Numbered from the stretch's first letter, positions 27,934 through 36,706 are shown. The stretch is DNA of 64,000 nucleotides from Nocardioides pocheonensis (GCF_003725535.1 NZ_RJSF01000038.1:447-64446), one strand, 5' to 3'. Translations and numbers: made by a program. The notes: a model not told the origin generated them from the letters alone.

Positions 27934-29163
27934 TCACGCCGCGTCGTCGCCGCCGAGCAGCGCGCCGATCCGGCGCAGGCCGTCGAGGTCGTGGACGTCG
28001 GTCGGCAGGGCCGGCAGCACCACGGTGGCGACGTGGGGGTGCGCCGTCGCGAACCGACTCCGCAACCGGGTCTCGCGCTCGACGAGAAGCTTGCGGTCGG
28101 CGTGCAGCCGGAGCAGCCCCGCGGCCATCCGGCTCGCGTCGTCGGAGGAGTCGCGCAGCTTCTCGTAGCCCGACATCGCCGCGGCCTCGGACAGCTCCAC
28201 CTCCGGATCGACGCTCGCCCGGTTGACCACCAGCCCGGCGAGCGGCATGTTCTCCGCGCTCAGCCGCTCGACGAAGTACGCCGCCTCCCGCAGGGCGTCC
28301 GGCTCGGGGGCGGCGACGACGAGGAACGACGTACCGTCGGCCTGGAGCAGCTCGAAGGTCCGCTGCGCCCGCTGCCGGAACCCGCCGAACAGCGTGTCGA
28401 AGGCGGAGACGAACGCCTGCATGTCGCTGAGCACCTGGCCGCCGATGATCGTGGTGACCGCCTTGGTCACCATGTTGAACCCGGCGGTCATCAGCCGTGC
28501 CGGACCGCGGGCGGGCGCGAGCAGCAGGCGCATGAACTTGCCGTCGAGGAAGCTGGAGAGCCGCTCGGGCGCGTCGAGGAAGTCCAGCGCGCTGCGCGAG
28601 GGCGGCGTGTCGACGACGATGAGGTCCCAGCGACCCGAGGCGCGGGCGTCCTTGTCGAGCTGCCCGAGCTTCTCCATCGCCATGTACTCCTGCGTGCCCG
28701 CGAACGAGCTCGAGACGGCGATGTAGAAGGGGTTGTTGAGGATCTGCCTGGCCTTCTCGGGGCTGGCCTGGCTCTCGACCACCTCGTCGAAGGTGCGCTT
28801 CATGTCGAGCATCATCGCGTCGAGGGAACCGGCGCCTCCGCCGGTGGTTGAGCCGCCGCCGCTGGTGGTTGAGCCTGCCGAAACCCCCGGCACCGGCCGC
28901 GGGGTGTTGTCGAGCGCCTCGATGCCCATCGACTGCGCGAGCCGCCGGGCCGGGTCGATGGTGAGCACGACCACCTTGCGGCCGCGCTCGGCGGCACGCA
29001 GCGCCAGCGACGCCGCGGTCGTGGTCTTGCCGACGCCGCCCGACCCGCAGCAGACGATGATCCGCCGCTTCGGGTCGTCGAGCAGGGCGTCGACGTCGAG
29101 CAGCCGGGTCGGCTCGTGGGAGGCGGTCATCGGACCGACGCGGGGGTTCGACCGGGTGGGCAT
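27934..29163 (-). CDS. Get3/ArsA-like ATPase, second of a pair (Rv3680-like)
   Basis: This 409-residue protein has a deviant Walker A motif GSGGVGKTTTAASLAL (about residues 40-55), TIDPARRLAQSMG, and a switch region DTPPSRSALDFLDAP. It resembles the mycobacterial anion-transporting-ATPase-like pair near whiB4, homologous to eukaryotic Get3 and bacterial ArsA. It is interrupted by an in-frame 22-bp repeat (VSAGSTT, about residues 94-100) and a partial second copy (GGSTTGGG), just before LDAMMLDMKRTFDEVV, a loop that is shorter in relatives. The start overlaps the upstream gene's stop by one base (TGATG), so the pair is co-translated. Confidence 0.88.
   Translation of the reverse strand: MPTRSNPRVGPMTASHEPTRLLDVDALLDDPKRRIIVCCGSGGVGKTTTAASLALRAAERGRKVVVLTIDPARRLAQSMGIEALDNTPRPVPGVSAGSTTSGGGSTTGGGAGSLDAMMLDMKRTFDEVVESQASPEKARQILNNPFYIAVSSSFAGTQEYMAMEKLGQLDKDARASGRWDLIVVDTPPSRSALDFLDAPERLSSFLDGKFMRLLLAPARGPARLMTAGFNMVTKAVTTIIGGQVLSDMQAFVSAFDTLFGGFRQRAQRTFELLQADGTSFLVVAAPEPDALREAAYFVERLSAENMPLAGLVVNRASVDPEVELSEAAAMSGYEKLRDSSDDASRMAAGLLRLHADRKLLVERETRLRSRFATAHPHVATVVLPALPTDVHDLDGLRRIGALLGGDDAA
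28843..28885 (+). repeat. Interspersed repeat, one full and one partial copy, inside the second Get3-like gene
   Basis: The full 22-bp unit spans 28864-28885. Immediately upstream on the plus strand a partial copy (GGTGGTTGAGCC, 28843-28854) leads into a GCC-rich tract. The host gene (minus) reads them as VSAGSTT-SGGGSTT. The tandem suggests repeat expansion after insertion. Confidence 0.85.
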
Positions 29164-30164
29164 CAGGCCAGCCCCTGCGCGCAGAGCGACTCGGCCAGCT
29201 CGTAGAGGCCGCCCAGGTCGACGCCGCCGGCCAGCTTGGCCAGCTCGTACGTCGGGACGCCGATCTTCTCGACCAGGGCCCGCTGGCTGTCCTCGAGCTG
29301 ACGGCGCTCGGCGTGGTCGCGGCCCTCGGCGACCAGGCTGTGCACCAGCGCCTTGTCGGCGTCGATGCCGGCGGACGCCAGCGCCTTGGCCAGGGCGGAC
29401 TCGTCGACCGTGCCCTCGAGCAGCGCCGCCCGGGCCTCGGCGTCGAGGTCCTGGGGCCGGACCAGGTTGACCACGACGCCGCCGACCGGAAGGCCGGCCT
29501 CGCGCAGCTCCCGGACCCCGTCGATCGTCTCCTGCACGGGCATCTCCTCGAGCACGGTCACCAGGTGCACCGCCGTGCGCGGCGACCGCAGCAGCGTCAT
29601 CACCGTGTCTGCCTGCGCCTTGATCGGACCCATCCGGGCGAGGCCGGCCAGCTCGCTGTTCACGTTGAGGAACTGCGCGATCCGGCCGGTGGGTGGCGCG
29701 TCGAGCACGATCGCGTCGTACTGGCGGGCGCCCTTGTTGCGGGAGTTGCGCTGCGCGGCCTCGTAGACCTTGCCGGTCAGGAGCACGTCGCGCACGCCGG
29801 GAGCGATGGTCGTCGCGAAGTCGATCACGCCGAACCGGTCGAGCGCCTTGCCGGCGCGGCCGAGCCGGTAGTACATGGAGAGGTACTCCAGCAGGGCCGC
29901 CTCGGCGTCGACCGCGAGCGCGTAGACGTCGCCCGCGCCGTGCTCGGTGGCCTTGGCCAGGAGCCGCTCCTCGTAGGGCAGCGGGGACACGTCGAACATC
30001 TGCGCGATGCCCTGCCGCCCCTCGACCTCGCAGAGCAGCACGGTCTTGCCGCGGGACGCGTGCGCCAGCGCCAGACCGGCGGCGACCGTGGACTTCCCGG
30101 TGCCACCCTTGCCGGTGACGACGTGCAGCTGCACCTCGGGGAAGTCGGAGCTCGCCGGGGCCAT
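29163..30164 (-). CDS. Get3/ArsA-like ATPase, first of a pair (Rv3679-like)
   Basis: This 333-residue protein has Walker A LHVVTGKGGTGKSTVAAGLAL (about 14-34), LLCEVEGRQGIAQMFD, and a switch-like LDAPPTGRIAQFLNV. It matches the first member of the actinobacterial Get3-like pair; the two ATPases probably form a heteromer. A role in redox homeostasis or membrane-protein handling has been proposed for mycobacterial relatives. The ATG at 30164 was chosen over upstream codons, which are low-complexity. It is divergent from the CoA-transferase operon. Confidence 0.88.
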   Translation of the reverse strand: MAPASSDFPEVQLHVVTGKGGTGKSTVAAGLALAHASRGKTVLLCEVEGRQGIAQMFDVSPLPYEERLLAKATEHGAGDVYALAVDAEAALLEYLSMYYRLGRAGKALDRFGVIDFATTIAPGVRDVLLTGKVYEAAQRNSRNKGARQYDAIVLDAPPTGRIAQFLNVNSELAGLARMGPIKAQADTVMTLLRSPRTAVHLVTVLEEMPVQETIDGVRELREAGLPVGGVVVNLVRPQDLDAEARAALLEGTVDESALAKALASAGIDADKALVHSLVAEGRDHAERRQLEDSQRALVEKIGVPTYELAKLAGGVDLGGLYELAESLCAQGLA

Positions 30165-30273
30165 GCAGGGCAGCCTAGAACGTGAGTCCTCGCCTCGGGC
30201 AGTTCTCCGAACGGCCTCGTGACTAGGATCACGGCAGGCCCGGTCCCGCCGGGCGACCGGGAGGTGGCAGAGC

Positions 30274-31047
30274 GTGGACAAGGTCGTCGCGAGCGCGGCC
30301 GAGGCGGTGGCCGACATCACGAGCGGGTCGACGATCGCGGTCGGTGGGTTCGGGCTCTGCGGGATCCCGTCGGTGCTGATCGACGCGCTCCTGGAGACCG
30401 GGGCGACCGATCTCCAGGCGGTGTCGAACAACTGCGGCGTCGACGAATGGGGGCTGGGCAAGCTCCTGATGGCCAAGCGGCTGCGCAGGATGATCTCTTC
30501 CTACGTCGGGGAGAACCGCGAGTTCGCCCGCCAGTACCTCCACGGCGAGCTCGAGGTCGAGCTGACCCCGCAGGGCACGTTGGCCGAGCGGATGCGGGCC
30601 GGCGGCTCGGGGATCGCCGCGTTCTTCACCGCGACCGGCGGCGGCACCCAGGTTGCGGAGGGCGGTCTGCCCTGGCGGTACGACGACGCCGGCAACGTGG
30701 TCGTCGCGAGCCCGCCCAAGGAGACCAGGCTGTTCGGCGAGGGCGACGACCGCCGGGAGTACGTCCTCGAGGAGGCTATCGTCGCTGACTTCGGACTCGT
30801 GCGGGCCTGGAAGGGCGACCGGCACGGCAACCTCGTGTACCGCGACTCGGCCCGCAACTTCAACCCGCTGGCAGCGATGTGCGGCCGGCTCACCATCGCC
30901 GAGGTCGAGCACCTCGTCGAGCCCGGCGAGATCGACCCCAACGACGTACACACTCCGGGGGTGTTCGTGCAGCGCGTGGTGGCCCTGACGCCCGAGCAGG
31001 CCGCCGAGAAGCGGATCGAGAAGCACACGGTGAGGGAGCGCGCCTGA
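30274..31047 (+). CDS. scoA: 3-oxoacid CoA-transferase subunit A
   Basis: This 257-residue subunit begins with [22 protein letters not shown], then a [21 protein letters not shown] stretch, [42 protein letters not shown] and [15 protein letters not shown], the standard class I CoA-transferase A pattern. With subunit B it moves CoA between succinyl-CoA (or another donor) and acetoacetate-type acids. The GTG start at 30274 has GGGAGGTGG upstream. It overlaps subunit B by one base. This pair is not part of the remembered mycobacterial synteny, so it is a local addition. Confidence 0.93.
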   Translation: MDKVVASAAEAVADITSGSTIAVGGFGLCGIPSVLIDALLETGATDLQAVSNNCGVDEWGLGKLLMAKRLRRMISSYVGENREFARQYLHGELEVELTPQGTLAERMRAGGSGIAAFFTATGGGTQVAEGGLPWRYDDAGNVVVASPPKETRLFGEGDDRREYVLEEAIVADFGLVRAWKGDRHGNLVYRDSARNFNPLAAMCGRLTIAEVEHLVEPGEIDPNDVHTPGVFVQRVVALTPEQAAEKRIEKHTVRERA

Positions 31048-31685
31048 TGGCCCAGAACAAGGGGTGGACACGAGAGGGCATGGCTGCCCGCGCCGCCTCG
31101 GAGCTGACCGACGGGTCCTACGTGAACCTCGGCATCGGGCTCCCGACGTTGGTGCCGAACTACGTCGCCGACGACGTCGAGCTGGTGCTGCAGTCGGAGA
31201 ACGGGATCCTCGGGGTCGGCCCGTACCCGTACGCCGGGGAGGAGGACCCCGACTTGATCAACGCCGGCAAGGAGACCGTCACGGTGCGCCGTGGCGCGTC
31301 CTTCTTCGACTCCGCGACCAGCTTCGGGATGATCCGCGGCGGCAAGATCGACGCCGCGATCCTCGGGGCGATGCAGGTCTCCGCGACCGGTGACATCGCC
31401 AACTGGATGATCCCCGGGAAGATGGTCAAGGGCATGGGCGGTGCCATGGACCTCGTCCACGGCGCCAAACGAGTGATCGTGCTGATGGAGCACGTCGCCC
31501 GCGACGGCTCGTACAAGATCGTCAACGAGTGCTCGCTGCCCTACACCGGCCGCGCCGTCGTCCAGCGGATCATCACCGACCTCTGCGTCATCGACGTCAC
31601 GCCCGCCGGCCTGGCGCTCGTGGAGCTGGCCCCGGACGTCACCGAGGACGAGGTGCGGCAGAAGACCGAGCCGGACCTGGTCTGA
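31047..31685 (+). CDS. scoB: 3-oxoacid CoA-transferase subunit B
   Basis: This 212-residue subunit has [14 protein letters not shown], the catalytic Glu in [12 protein letters not shown], and [46 protein letters not shown], the hallmark of the B subunit. The Glu forms the CoA thioester intermediate. The TGATG overlap with subunit A implies balanced synthesis. It converges on an esterase-like gene, 6 bp away. Confidence 0.94.
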   Translation: MAQNKGWTREGMAARAASELTDGSYVNLGIGLPTLVPNYVADDVELVLQSENGILGVGPYPYAGEEDPDLINAGKETVTVRRGASFFDSATSFGMIRGGKIDAAILGAMQVSATGDIANWMIPGKMVKGMGGAMDLVHGAKRVIVLMEHVARDGSYKIVNECSLPYTGRAVVQRIITDLCVIDVTPAGLALVELAPDVTEDEVRQKTEPDLV

Positions 31686-31691
31686 GAAGCG

Positions 31692-32408
31692 TCAGCCGGC
31701 GAGCGCGTCGAGCACCGTGGGCCAGGCGACCGAACCCGGCTCGATCGGCTCGAAGTGGCCGCCCGGCACCTCCTCGAGGACGACCCAGGGATGCCGGGCC
31801 ACGAGCCGGCGGGCGAGGTCGACCGGTACGACGTCGTCGTCCACGCCGTGCACGACCCGGATCTCGGCTCGGGGCCGGGCGCCGAGCAGCACCATCGGGT
31901 CGGCGGTGTCCGGGTCGATCTCGCCGAGGAACGCGCGGGCCGCGTCGCTGCCGAGGCCCAGTCGGATCGCCTCACGCAGGTCGCACACCGGAGCCAGCGC
32001 GACCACGCGGTCGGCCGGCACGTCCTGGGTCGCCAGCCAGAGGGCGAGGTGGCCGCCGGCCGAGTGGCCGGTCACCCGCAGGGTGCCCGTCGAGAGCCCC
32101 ACGCCCTCGAGCAGCTCCGGCAGGCGCGTCGCGGCCCGGAGCACGTCGGCTCCGGTGAGCGGCCAGCCGCCCGCGCTGCCGGGCCCGACGCGGCGGTACT
32201 CCGGGGTCGCCACCAGGAAGCCCTCCCGGGCGAGCGCGACCGCCATCTCGCGGGTGTGGGTGCGGTCGTAGGCGGTCTTCCAGAACCCCCCGTGCAGCAG
32301 GAGCACGGTGATGCCGTTGCCCGTCTCCGGCACGTGCAGGTCGAGCACGGCGTCGTCGTGGTCGTCGTAGCGGAGGACGACGTCGGGCAGGTCGGTCGGC
32401 ACGGCCAT
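31692..32408 (-). CDS. Alpha/beta hydrolase (esterase/lipase, kynurenine-formamidase-like)
   Basis: This 238-residue protein has VLLLHGGFWK (HGG oxyanion motif), VATPEYRRVGP, the Ser nucleophile in VTGHSAGGHLALWLA, an acidic residue in VHGVDDDVVPVD and the His in EEVPGGHFEPIEP. The HGG plus GHSAGGH pair is typical of small esterases and arylformamidase-like proteins. The substrate is not assignable. The ATG at 32408 was preferred because upstream codons are arginine-rich and antisense to nothing conserved. Confidence 0.85.
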   Translation of the reverse strand: MAVPTDLPDVVLRYDDHDDAVLDLHVPETGNGITVLLLHGGFWKTAYDRTHTREMAVALAREGFLVATPEYRRVGPGSAGGWPLTGADVLRAATRLPELLEGVGLSTGTLRVTGHSAGGHLALWLATQDVPADRVVALAPVCDLREAIRLGLGSDAARAFLGEIDPDTADPMVLLGARPRAEIRVVHGVDDDVVPVDLARRLVARHPWVVLEEVPGGHFEPIEPGSVAWPTVLDALAG

Positions 32409-32486
32409 GTGCCGACAGTACTGAGCGCGCGAAGGACGCTCCGGTGGGCGTGTCCCGCCCGATCGGTCGCGCACTAGAGTCGCGGC

Positions 32487-32642
32487 ATGACGAAATGGGA
32501 GTACATGACCGCCCCCGTGCTGGTGCACGCCACGAAGCAGATCCTCGACAACTTCGGCGCCGACGGCTGGGAGCTGGTGCAGGTCGTCCCCGGCATGAAC
32601 CCGGAGAACCTCGTCGCCTACTTCAAGCGCCCGGTCGCCTGA
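32487..32642 (+). CDS. DUF4177-like small protein, 51 residues (Rv3678A-like)
   Basis: The frame starts at ATG 32487 and encodes MTKWEYMTAPVLVHATKQI, then LDNFGADGWELVQVV and VAYFKRPVA. This is the WEY...GxxGWELV...YFKR pattern of DUF4177-type proteins. The stop overlaps the ridA start (TGATG), so the two are coupled. A small gene precedes the RidA-like gene in M. tuberculosis too, from memory. The function is unknown. Confidence 0.85.
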   Translation: MTKWEYMTAPVLVHATKQILDNFGADGWELVQVVPGMNPENLVAYFKRPVA

Positions 32643-33100
32643 TGAGCACCCCCGAGGAGCGCCTGGCCGAGCTCGGTCTGTCCGTCCCGGAGGTCGCGGC
32701 CCCCGTCGCGGCGTACATCCCGGCGGTGCGCAGCGGCAACCACGTCTTCACCTCCGGCCAGCTGCCGATGCAGTCGGGCCAGCTGATGGCCACCGGCAAG
32801 GTCGGCGGAGAGGTCACCCAGGAGGAGGCCGTCGCGTGCGCCCGGCAGTGCGGGCTGAACGCGCTCGCCGCCATCCGTGCCGAGATCGGTGAGCTGTCCG
32901 CGATCAAGCGCGTCGTCAAGGTGGTCGCGTACGTCGCCTCGACCCCCGACTTCACCGGACAGCCGCTGGTGGCGAACGGCGTCTCCGAGCTGCTCGGCGA
33001 GGTGTTCGGCGACGCCGGTCGGCACGCCCGGTCCGCGGTCGGCGTACCCGTGCTGCCGCTGGACGCGCCGGTCGAGGTCGAGCTGGTCGTCGAGATCTGA
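32642..33100 (+). CDS. ridA: RidA-family protein (Rv3678c-like)
   Basis: This 152-residue protein has the RidA/YjgF core: VRSGNHVFTSGQLPM, GKVGGEVTQEEAVACARQCGLNALAAIRAEIGEL, RVVKVVAYVASTPDFTGQPLVANGVSELLGEVFG and ARSAVGVPVLPLDAPVEVELVVEI. The Arg of the RSAVGV motif, which deaminates reactive enamines and imines in true RidA, is present. The divergent N-terminus places it in a RidA subgroup. It is co-translated with the DUF4177-like gene and followed by a NUDIX gene after 13 bp. Confidence 0.92.
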   Translation: MSTPEERLAELGLSVPEVAAPVAAYIPAVRSGNHVFTSGQLPMQSGQLMATGKVGGEVTQEEAVACARQCGLNALAAIRAEIGELSAIKRVVKVVAYVASTPDFTGQPLVANGVSELLGEVFGDAGRHARSAVGVPVLPLDAPVEVELVVEI

Positions 33101-33113
33101 TGGGCGGTCGCTG

Positions 33114-33995
33114 ATGGCCGGCCTGGTGCACCTGCCGGCGGAGTTCGCCGAGCAGGCGGCCGCGTTCGCCGACGGCACGAAGGAGCCGGCCGAGCCGCGT
33201 GACGCGGCCACGGTCGTGCTTCTGCGACGCGGCGCCGACGGACCCGAGGTCTACCTGCTCCGCCGCCACGTCTCGATGGAGTTCGCCGGCGGGATGTGCG
33301 TGTTCCCGGGTGGCGGCGTCGACCGGCGCGACTTCGACCACACCGTGGCCTGGGCCGGACCTTCGCCCGCCGCGTGGGCGGCGCGCCTCGGCGTGGACGA
33401 GGCCAAGGCCCGCGCGCTGGTCTGCGCGGCCGTGCGGGAGACGTTCGAGGAGTCGGGAGTGCTGCTGGCCGGGGAGTCCGCGGACTCGGTGGTCGCCGAC
33501 ACCACGGCCGACGACTGGGAGGCCGACCGGGTCGCGCTGGAGAAGCGCGAGCTGGCGCTGACCGAGTTCCTGGACCGGCGCGGCCTGGTGCTGCGCACCG
33601 ACCTCCTCGGCGCGTGGTCCGGCTGGCTCACCCCGGTCTTCGAGCCGAAGCGCTACCGCACCTGGTTCTTCGTCGCCGAGCTGCCCGAGGGCCAGCGCAC
33701 CCGCGACGTGTCCACGGAGTCCGACCACGTGGTCTGGCTGCCGGTGCTGCGCGCGCTCGAGCAGGCCGAGGCGCGCGAGATCCTGATGCTCCCGCCGACC
33801 TACATCACCAGCCTCGAGGTCGCCCAGTACGCCGACCCGCAGGCCGTGATCGACGCGGCGGCCGACCGCACCGTCGAGATGTTCTGCCCCGCGGTGGTCG
33901 AGGACGGCGAGGGCTTCACGCTCAGCCGGCCGCCGCACGCCGACGGGCTGCTCGAGGCGCGCGCGAGGAACGCGACCTGGGGCTCCCGGTCGTGA
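33114..33995 (+). CDS. NUDIX hydrolase
   Basis: This 293-residue protein has an N-terminal NUDIX domain start (AATVVLLRRGADGPEVYLLRRH) and FAGGMCVFPGGGVDRRD. The helix ARALVCAAVRETFEESGVLL carries the REtfEEsG Nudix residues, with an unusually long spacer between the GG loop and the RExxEE helix. This is the large NUDIX type similar to NUDT19-like acyl-CoA-associated hydrolases. The substrate is unknown. The stop overlaps the GTG start of the MBL gene by 4 bp. Confidence 0.88.
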   Translation: MAGLVHLPAEFAEQAAAFADGTKEPAEPRDAATVVLLRRGADGPEVYLLRRHVSMEFAGGMCVFPGGGVDRRDFDHTVAWAGPSPAAWAARLGVDEAKARALVCAAVRETFEESGVLLAGESADSVVADTTADDWEADRVALEKRELALTEFLDRRGLVLRTDLLGAWSGWLTPVFEPKRYRTWFFVAELPEGQRTRDVSTESDHVVWLPVLRALEQAEAREILMLPPTYITSLEVAQYADPQAVIDAAADRTVEMFCPAVVEDGEGFTLSRPPHADGLLEARARNATWGSRS

Positions 33996-34828
33996 GCCCG
34001 GCGTCGTCCGGGTGGGCGGGCGGGTCCTTCGGCGAGCGCGCCCGGTGCGTGCTCGCGCCGAACGCGAACATCATGACGCTCGACGGCACCAACACCTGGG
34101 TGCTCCACGAGCCGGGTGCGCGCCGGTCCGTCGTGATCGACCCCGGTCCGCCCGACCCCGGCCACCTCGCGGCGGTCGAGGCTGCCTCCGAGGAGCTGGG
34201 GGCCGGGTCGGTCGGGGTGGTGCTGCTGACCCACCACCACGTCGACCACTCCGAGTCGGCCCGCGGGTTCGCCAAGCGGATGGGTTGCGGGGTCCGGGCG
34301 CTCGACCCGGCGTACCGGCTGGGGGAGGAGGGGCTCGGCGACGGCGACGTCGTCGAGGTCGACGGGCTGGAGATCCGGGTGGTCGGCACCCCCGGGCACA
34401 CCGCCGACTCGCTGTCCTTCCTGCTGCCTGCCGAGCAGGCCGTGCTCACCGGCGACACGGTGCTCGGCCGCGGCACCACGGTGGTGGCCCACCCCGACGG
34501 CCAGCTGGGCGCCTACCTGGACTCCCTCGACCGGCTGCACGCCCTCGCCGAGCGCCACGAGGTCGAGCGGATCTGGCCGGGCCACGGACCGGCGATCGAC
34601 CAGGCCCTCGGCGCCCTCGACTACTACATCGCCCACCGCCACGAGCGCCTCGACCAGGTCCGCGCCGCCCTCGCCCAGCTCGAGTCCGCCCCCCACCCCG
34701 AGGGCATCTCCGTCGACGAGCTCCCCCGCCGCGTCGTCGAGATCGTCTACACCGACGTCGACCCCGTCCTCTGGGGCGCCGCCGAGCTCTCCGTCCGCGC
34801 CCAGCTGGCCTACCTCCAAGCTCGTTGA
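33992..34828 (+). CDS. MBL-fold metallo-hydrolase (Rv3677c / LACTB2-like)
   Basis: This 278-residue protein has PNANIMTLDGTNTWVL, the metal motif LLTHHHVDHSES (THxHxDH), VVGTPGHTADSLSFLL, LTGDTVLGRGTTVV and IWPGHGP. This is the LACTB2-like group; some members cleave RNA. The GTG start overlaps the NUDIX stop. The stop codon at 34826 lies within the first copy of a 22-bp iteron, and the final residues (QAR) are encoded within or next to the terminal inverted repeat of the downstream cassette. Confidence 0.9.
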   Translation: MSPASSGWAGGSFGERARCVLAPNANIMTLDGTNTWVLHEPGARRSVVIDPGPPDPGHLAAVEAASEELGAGSVGVVLLTHHHVDHSESARGFAKRMGCGVRALDPAYRLGEEGLGDGDVVEVDGLEIRVVGTPGHTADSLSFLLPAEQAVLTGDTVLGRGTTVVAHPDGQLGAYLDSLDRLHALAERHEVERIWPGHGPAIDQALGALDYYIAHRHERLDQVRAALAQLESAPHPEGISVDELPRRVVEIVYTDVDPVLWGAAELSVRAQLAYLQAR

Positions 34829-34909
34829 GTTGGGGGTTCGTCCCCGTCGAGTTGGGCCTTGGTTCCGTCGAGTGGGGGATTTGTGCCGCACCAGTGGCGA
34901 GTTCGTTCC
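34823..34909 (+). repeat. Left iteron array of the AbiEi/DUF559 cassette
   Basis: There are four direct copies of a 21-23 bp unit: 34823-34844, 34845-34865, 34866-34886 and a degenerate 34887-34909. The consensus is CGTYGAGTTGGGG followed by GTTCGTKCC. The first copy contains the MBL gene's TGA stop. The outermost 37 bp (34820-34856) match the inverted right end (36037-36001) at 35 positions. Confidence 0.88.
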
Positions 34910-34988
34910 CGGTGACCCCGTAGAACACGGTCCCTGATCCGGCCGGTACGCCTCCACAGGCCCCGTACCACGCCCAGCGTCCACCGCA

Positions 34989-35954
34989 ATGAAGCCACGC
35001 ATGGCCTCACCTGGAGGCCCGGTCGAACCTGCCCGAATGGTGCCCACGTTCCCGCAGCGACCCTTCACGACCCGCCACGCCCAAGCTCGGGGGATCCCGC
35101 GCAAACGACTCGTGGCGGCTGAGCAGGTGGGCGTCCTCCGCCGGGTGCTCCGCGGCGTCTACGTGCCTGCGGACCTGGACGACACGCTCGAGCTGCGAGC
35201 GACGTGCGCGTCCCTGGTGGTGGCTCCTGGCTCCGTCGTGCGTGATCGCACGGCTGCCTGGATCCATGGTGTCGACGTCCTCACCCACACCGAGCACGAG
35301 CTGCTTCCCCCGGTAGAGACGTGTGTGCCGCGCTTCCGCGCACCCAGCGACCGCCTCGGTGTGGACGGCGGCACCCGGGATCTTGCTCCCCAGGACGTCA
35401 TGACGGTGCACGGTCTGTCCGTCACCACCCCACTCCGGACCGCGCTCGACCTGGGATGCAACCTACGCCGTCGGGATGCGCTCGCCGCGCTCGATCAGTT
35501 CGTGCGGTTGCACGAGCTCACTCGGGAGGAGATGGCCCGCACTGCGCAGCGCTATTTCCGGAGGCGCGGGGTGGTGCAGCTGCGCAGGCTGATCCCGCTC
35601 GCCGACGGCCGGGCGGAGTCGCACCGGGAGTCGTGGACGCGGCTGGAGATCCTCGATGCCGGACTGCCTGCGCCCGAGCTCCAGTACTGGATCGAGGTCG
35701 ACGGCGTCCCGACCTACCGGCTAGATCATGCCTATCCGCGGCATCGGGTCGCGGTCGAGTACGACGGCGAGGACTTCCACGACCGCACCGAGGCACAGAG
35801 ACGGCACGACCGCGAACGCCGCGCCTGGCTCGAAGCACACGGCTGGACCGTGATCGTCGTGCGCAAGGGCGACTTCACCGGCGGAAGCTGCGACCGCTGG
35901 CTGCGCGAGCTGCGGCGAGCCCTCCGGCCGACGTACACGAATCGGCGCTGGTGA
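34989..35954 (+). CDS. AbiEi-type winged-helix plus DUF559 (restriction-endonuclease-like) protein, solitary
   Basis: The protein has up to 321 residues. Residues about 18-75 look like the AbiEi antitoxin winged helix (FTTRHAQARGIPRKRLVAAEQVGVLRRVLRGVYV). The middle region is helical. The C-terminus (about 225-310) has ESHRESWTRLEILDAGLPAPELQYWI, YRLDHAYPRHRVAVEYDGEDFH and RDRERRAWLEAHGW, the DUF559/Vsr-like nuclease pattern with acidic candidates in YRLD and VEYDG. No AbiEii toxin gene is present. Starts at 34989, 35001 and 35037 are all possible; none has an ideal ribosome site. It is the sole cargo of a 1218-bp unit bounded by inverted iteron arrays. Confidence 0.82.
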   Translation: MKPRMASPGGPVEPARMVPTFPQRPFTTRHAQARGIPRKRLVAAEQVGVLRRVLRGVYVPADLDDTLELRATCASLVVAPGSVVRDRTAAWIHGVDVLTHTEHELLPPVETCVPRFRAPSDRLGVDGGTRDLAPQDVMTVHGLSVTTPLRTALDLGCNLRRRDALAALDQFVRLHELTREEMARTAQRYFRRRGVVQLRRLIPLADGRAESHRESWTRLEILDAGLPAPELQYWIEVDGVPTYRLDHAYPRHRVAVEYDGEDFHDRTEAQRRHDRERRAWLEAHGWTVIVVRKGDFTGGSCDRWLRELRRALRPTYTNRRW

Positions 35955-35967
35955 GCGGAGCCCTCCC

Positions 35968-36034
35968 GGCAACGAAGTCCCAACTCAACAGGAACGAACC
36001 CCCAGCTCGACGGGCACGAACCCCCAACTCAACG
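35968..36034 (-). repeat. Right iteron array of the AbiEi/DUF559 cassette
   Basis: On the minus strand there are three direct copies: 36034-36013, 36012-35991 and 35990-about 35968. They share the consensus of the left array and are inverted relative to it. The first copy contains the crp TGA stop (36029-36031). Confidence 0.88.
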
Positions 36035-36706
36035 AGCGCGGCGCTTCATCCGTTCGACGTCCATGATCACGACGGAGCGGGGCTCGAGGCGGAGCCAGCC
36101 GCGGGAGGCGAAGTCGGCGAGGGCCTTGTTCACGGTCTCGCGGGAGGCGCCGACCAGCTGGGCGAGCTCCTCCTGGGTGAGGTCGTGGTGCACGTGCACG
36201 CCGTCGTCGGCGGTGCGGCCGAAGCGGTCGGCGAGGTCGAGCAGCGCCTTGGCGACGCGGCCGGGCACGTCGGAGAAGACCAGGTCGGCGTTGACGTCGT
36301 TGGCCTTGCGCAGCCGGCCGGCGATCTGCGAGAGCAGGCCGAGCGCCACCGCGGGGCGGCCCTCGAGCCAGCGCATCAGGTCGTCGTGAGCCAGGGAGAG
36401 CAGGGTGGTCTCGGTCACCGCGGTCACCGTCGCGGAGCGCGGGCCGGGGTCGAAGAGCGACAGCTCGCCGAACATCTGGCCCGGGCCGAGGATCGCGAGG
36501 AGGTTCTCCCGGCCGTCGGAGGAGGTGCGCCCCAGCTTCACCTTGCCGTCGGTCACCAGGTAGAGCTTGTCGCCGGAGTCCCCTTCGTGGAAGAGCACCT
36601 CACCGCGACGAAGCCGCGCCTCCGTCATCGACGAGCGCAGAGCCATGGCGGCTTCGTCGTCGAGGGCGCCGAACAGCGGGGCCTGACGCAGTACGTCGTT
36701 GTCCAC
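36029..36706 (-). CDS. crp: Crp/Fnr-family transcriptional regulator
   Basis: This 225-residue protein has a cyclic-nucleotide-binding domain ([42 protein letters not shown]) and a C-terminal HTH ([29 protein letters not shown]). Size and sequence match mycobacterial Crp (Rv3676), a cAMP-responsive global regulator. The GTG at 36706 is chosen because AAGGA lies 8 nt upstream; an ATG at 36733 would bypass it. The protein ends KRRAR, as I recall for mycobacterial Crp, so the downstream iteron insertion abuts the native stop rather than truncating the gene. Confidence 0.94.
   Translation of the reverse strand: MDNDVLRQAPLFGALDDEAAMALRSSMTEARLRRGEVLFHEGDSGDKLYLVTDGKVKLGRTSSDGRENLLAILGPGQMFGELSLFDPGPRSATVTAVTETTLLSLAHDDLMRWLEGRPAVALGLLSQIAGRLRKANDVNADLVFSDVPGRVAKALLDLADRFGRTADDGVHVHHDLTQEELAQLVGASRETVNKALADFASRGWLRLEPRSVVIMDVERMKRRAR

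Noticed and set aside
34823-36034. CRISPR array
   Set aside because: The iterons are directly adjacent with no unique spacers and form two inverted sets around a gene; there are no cas genes.
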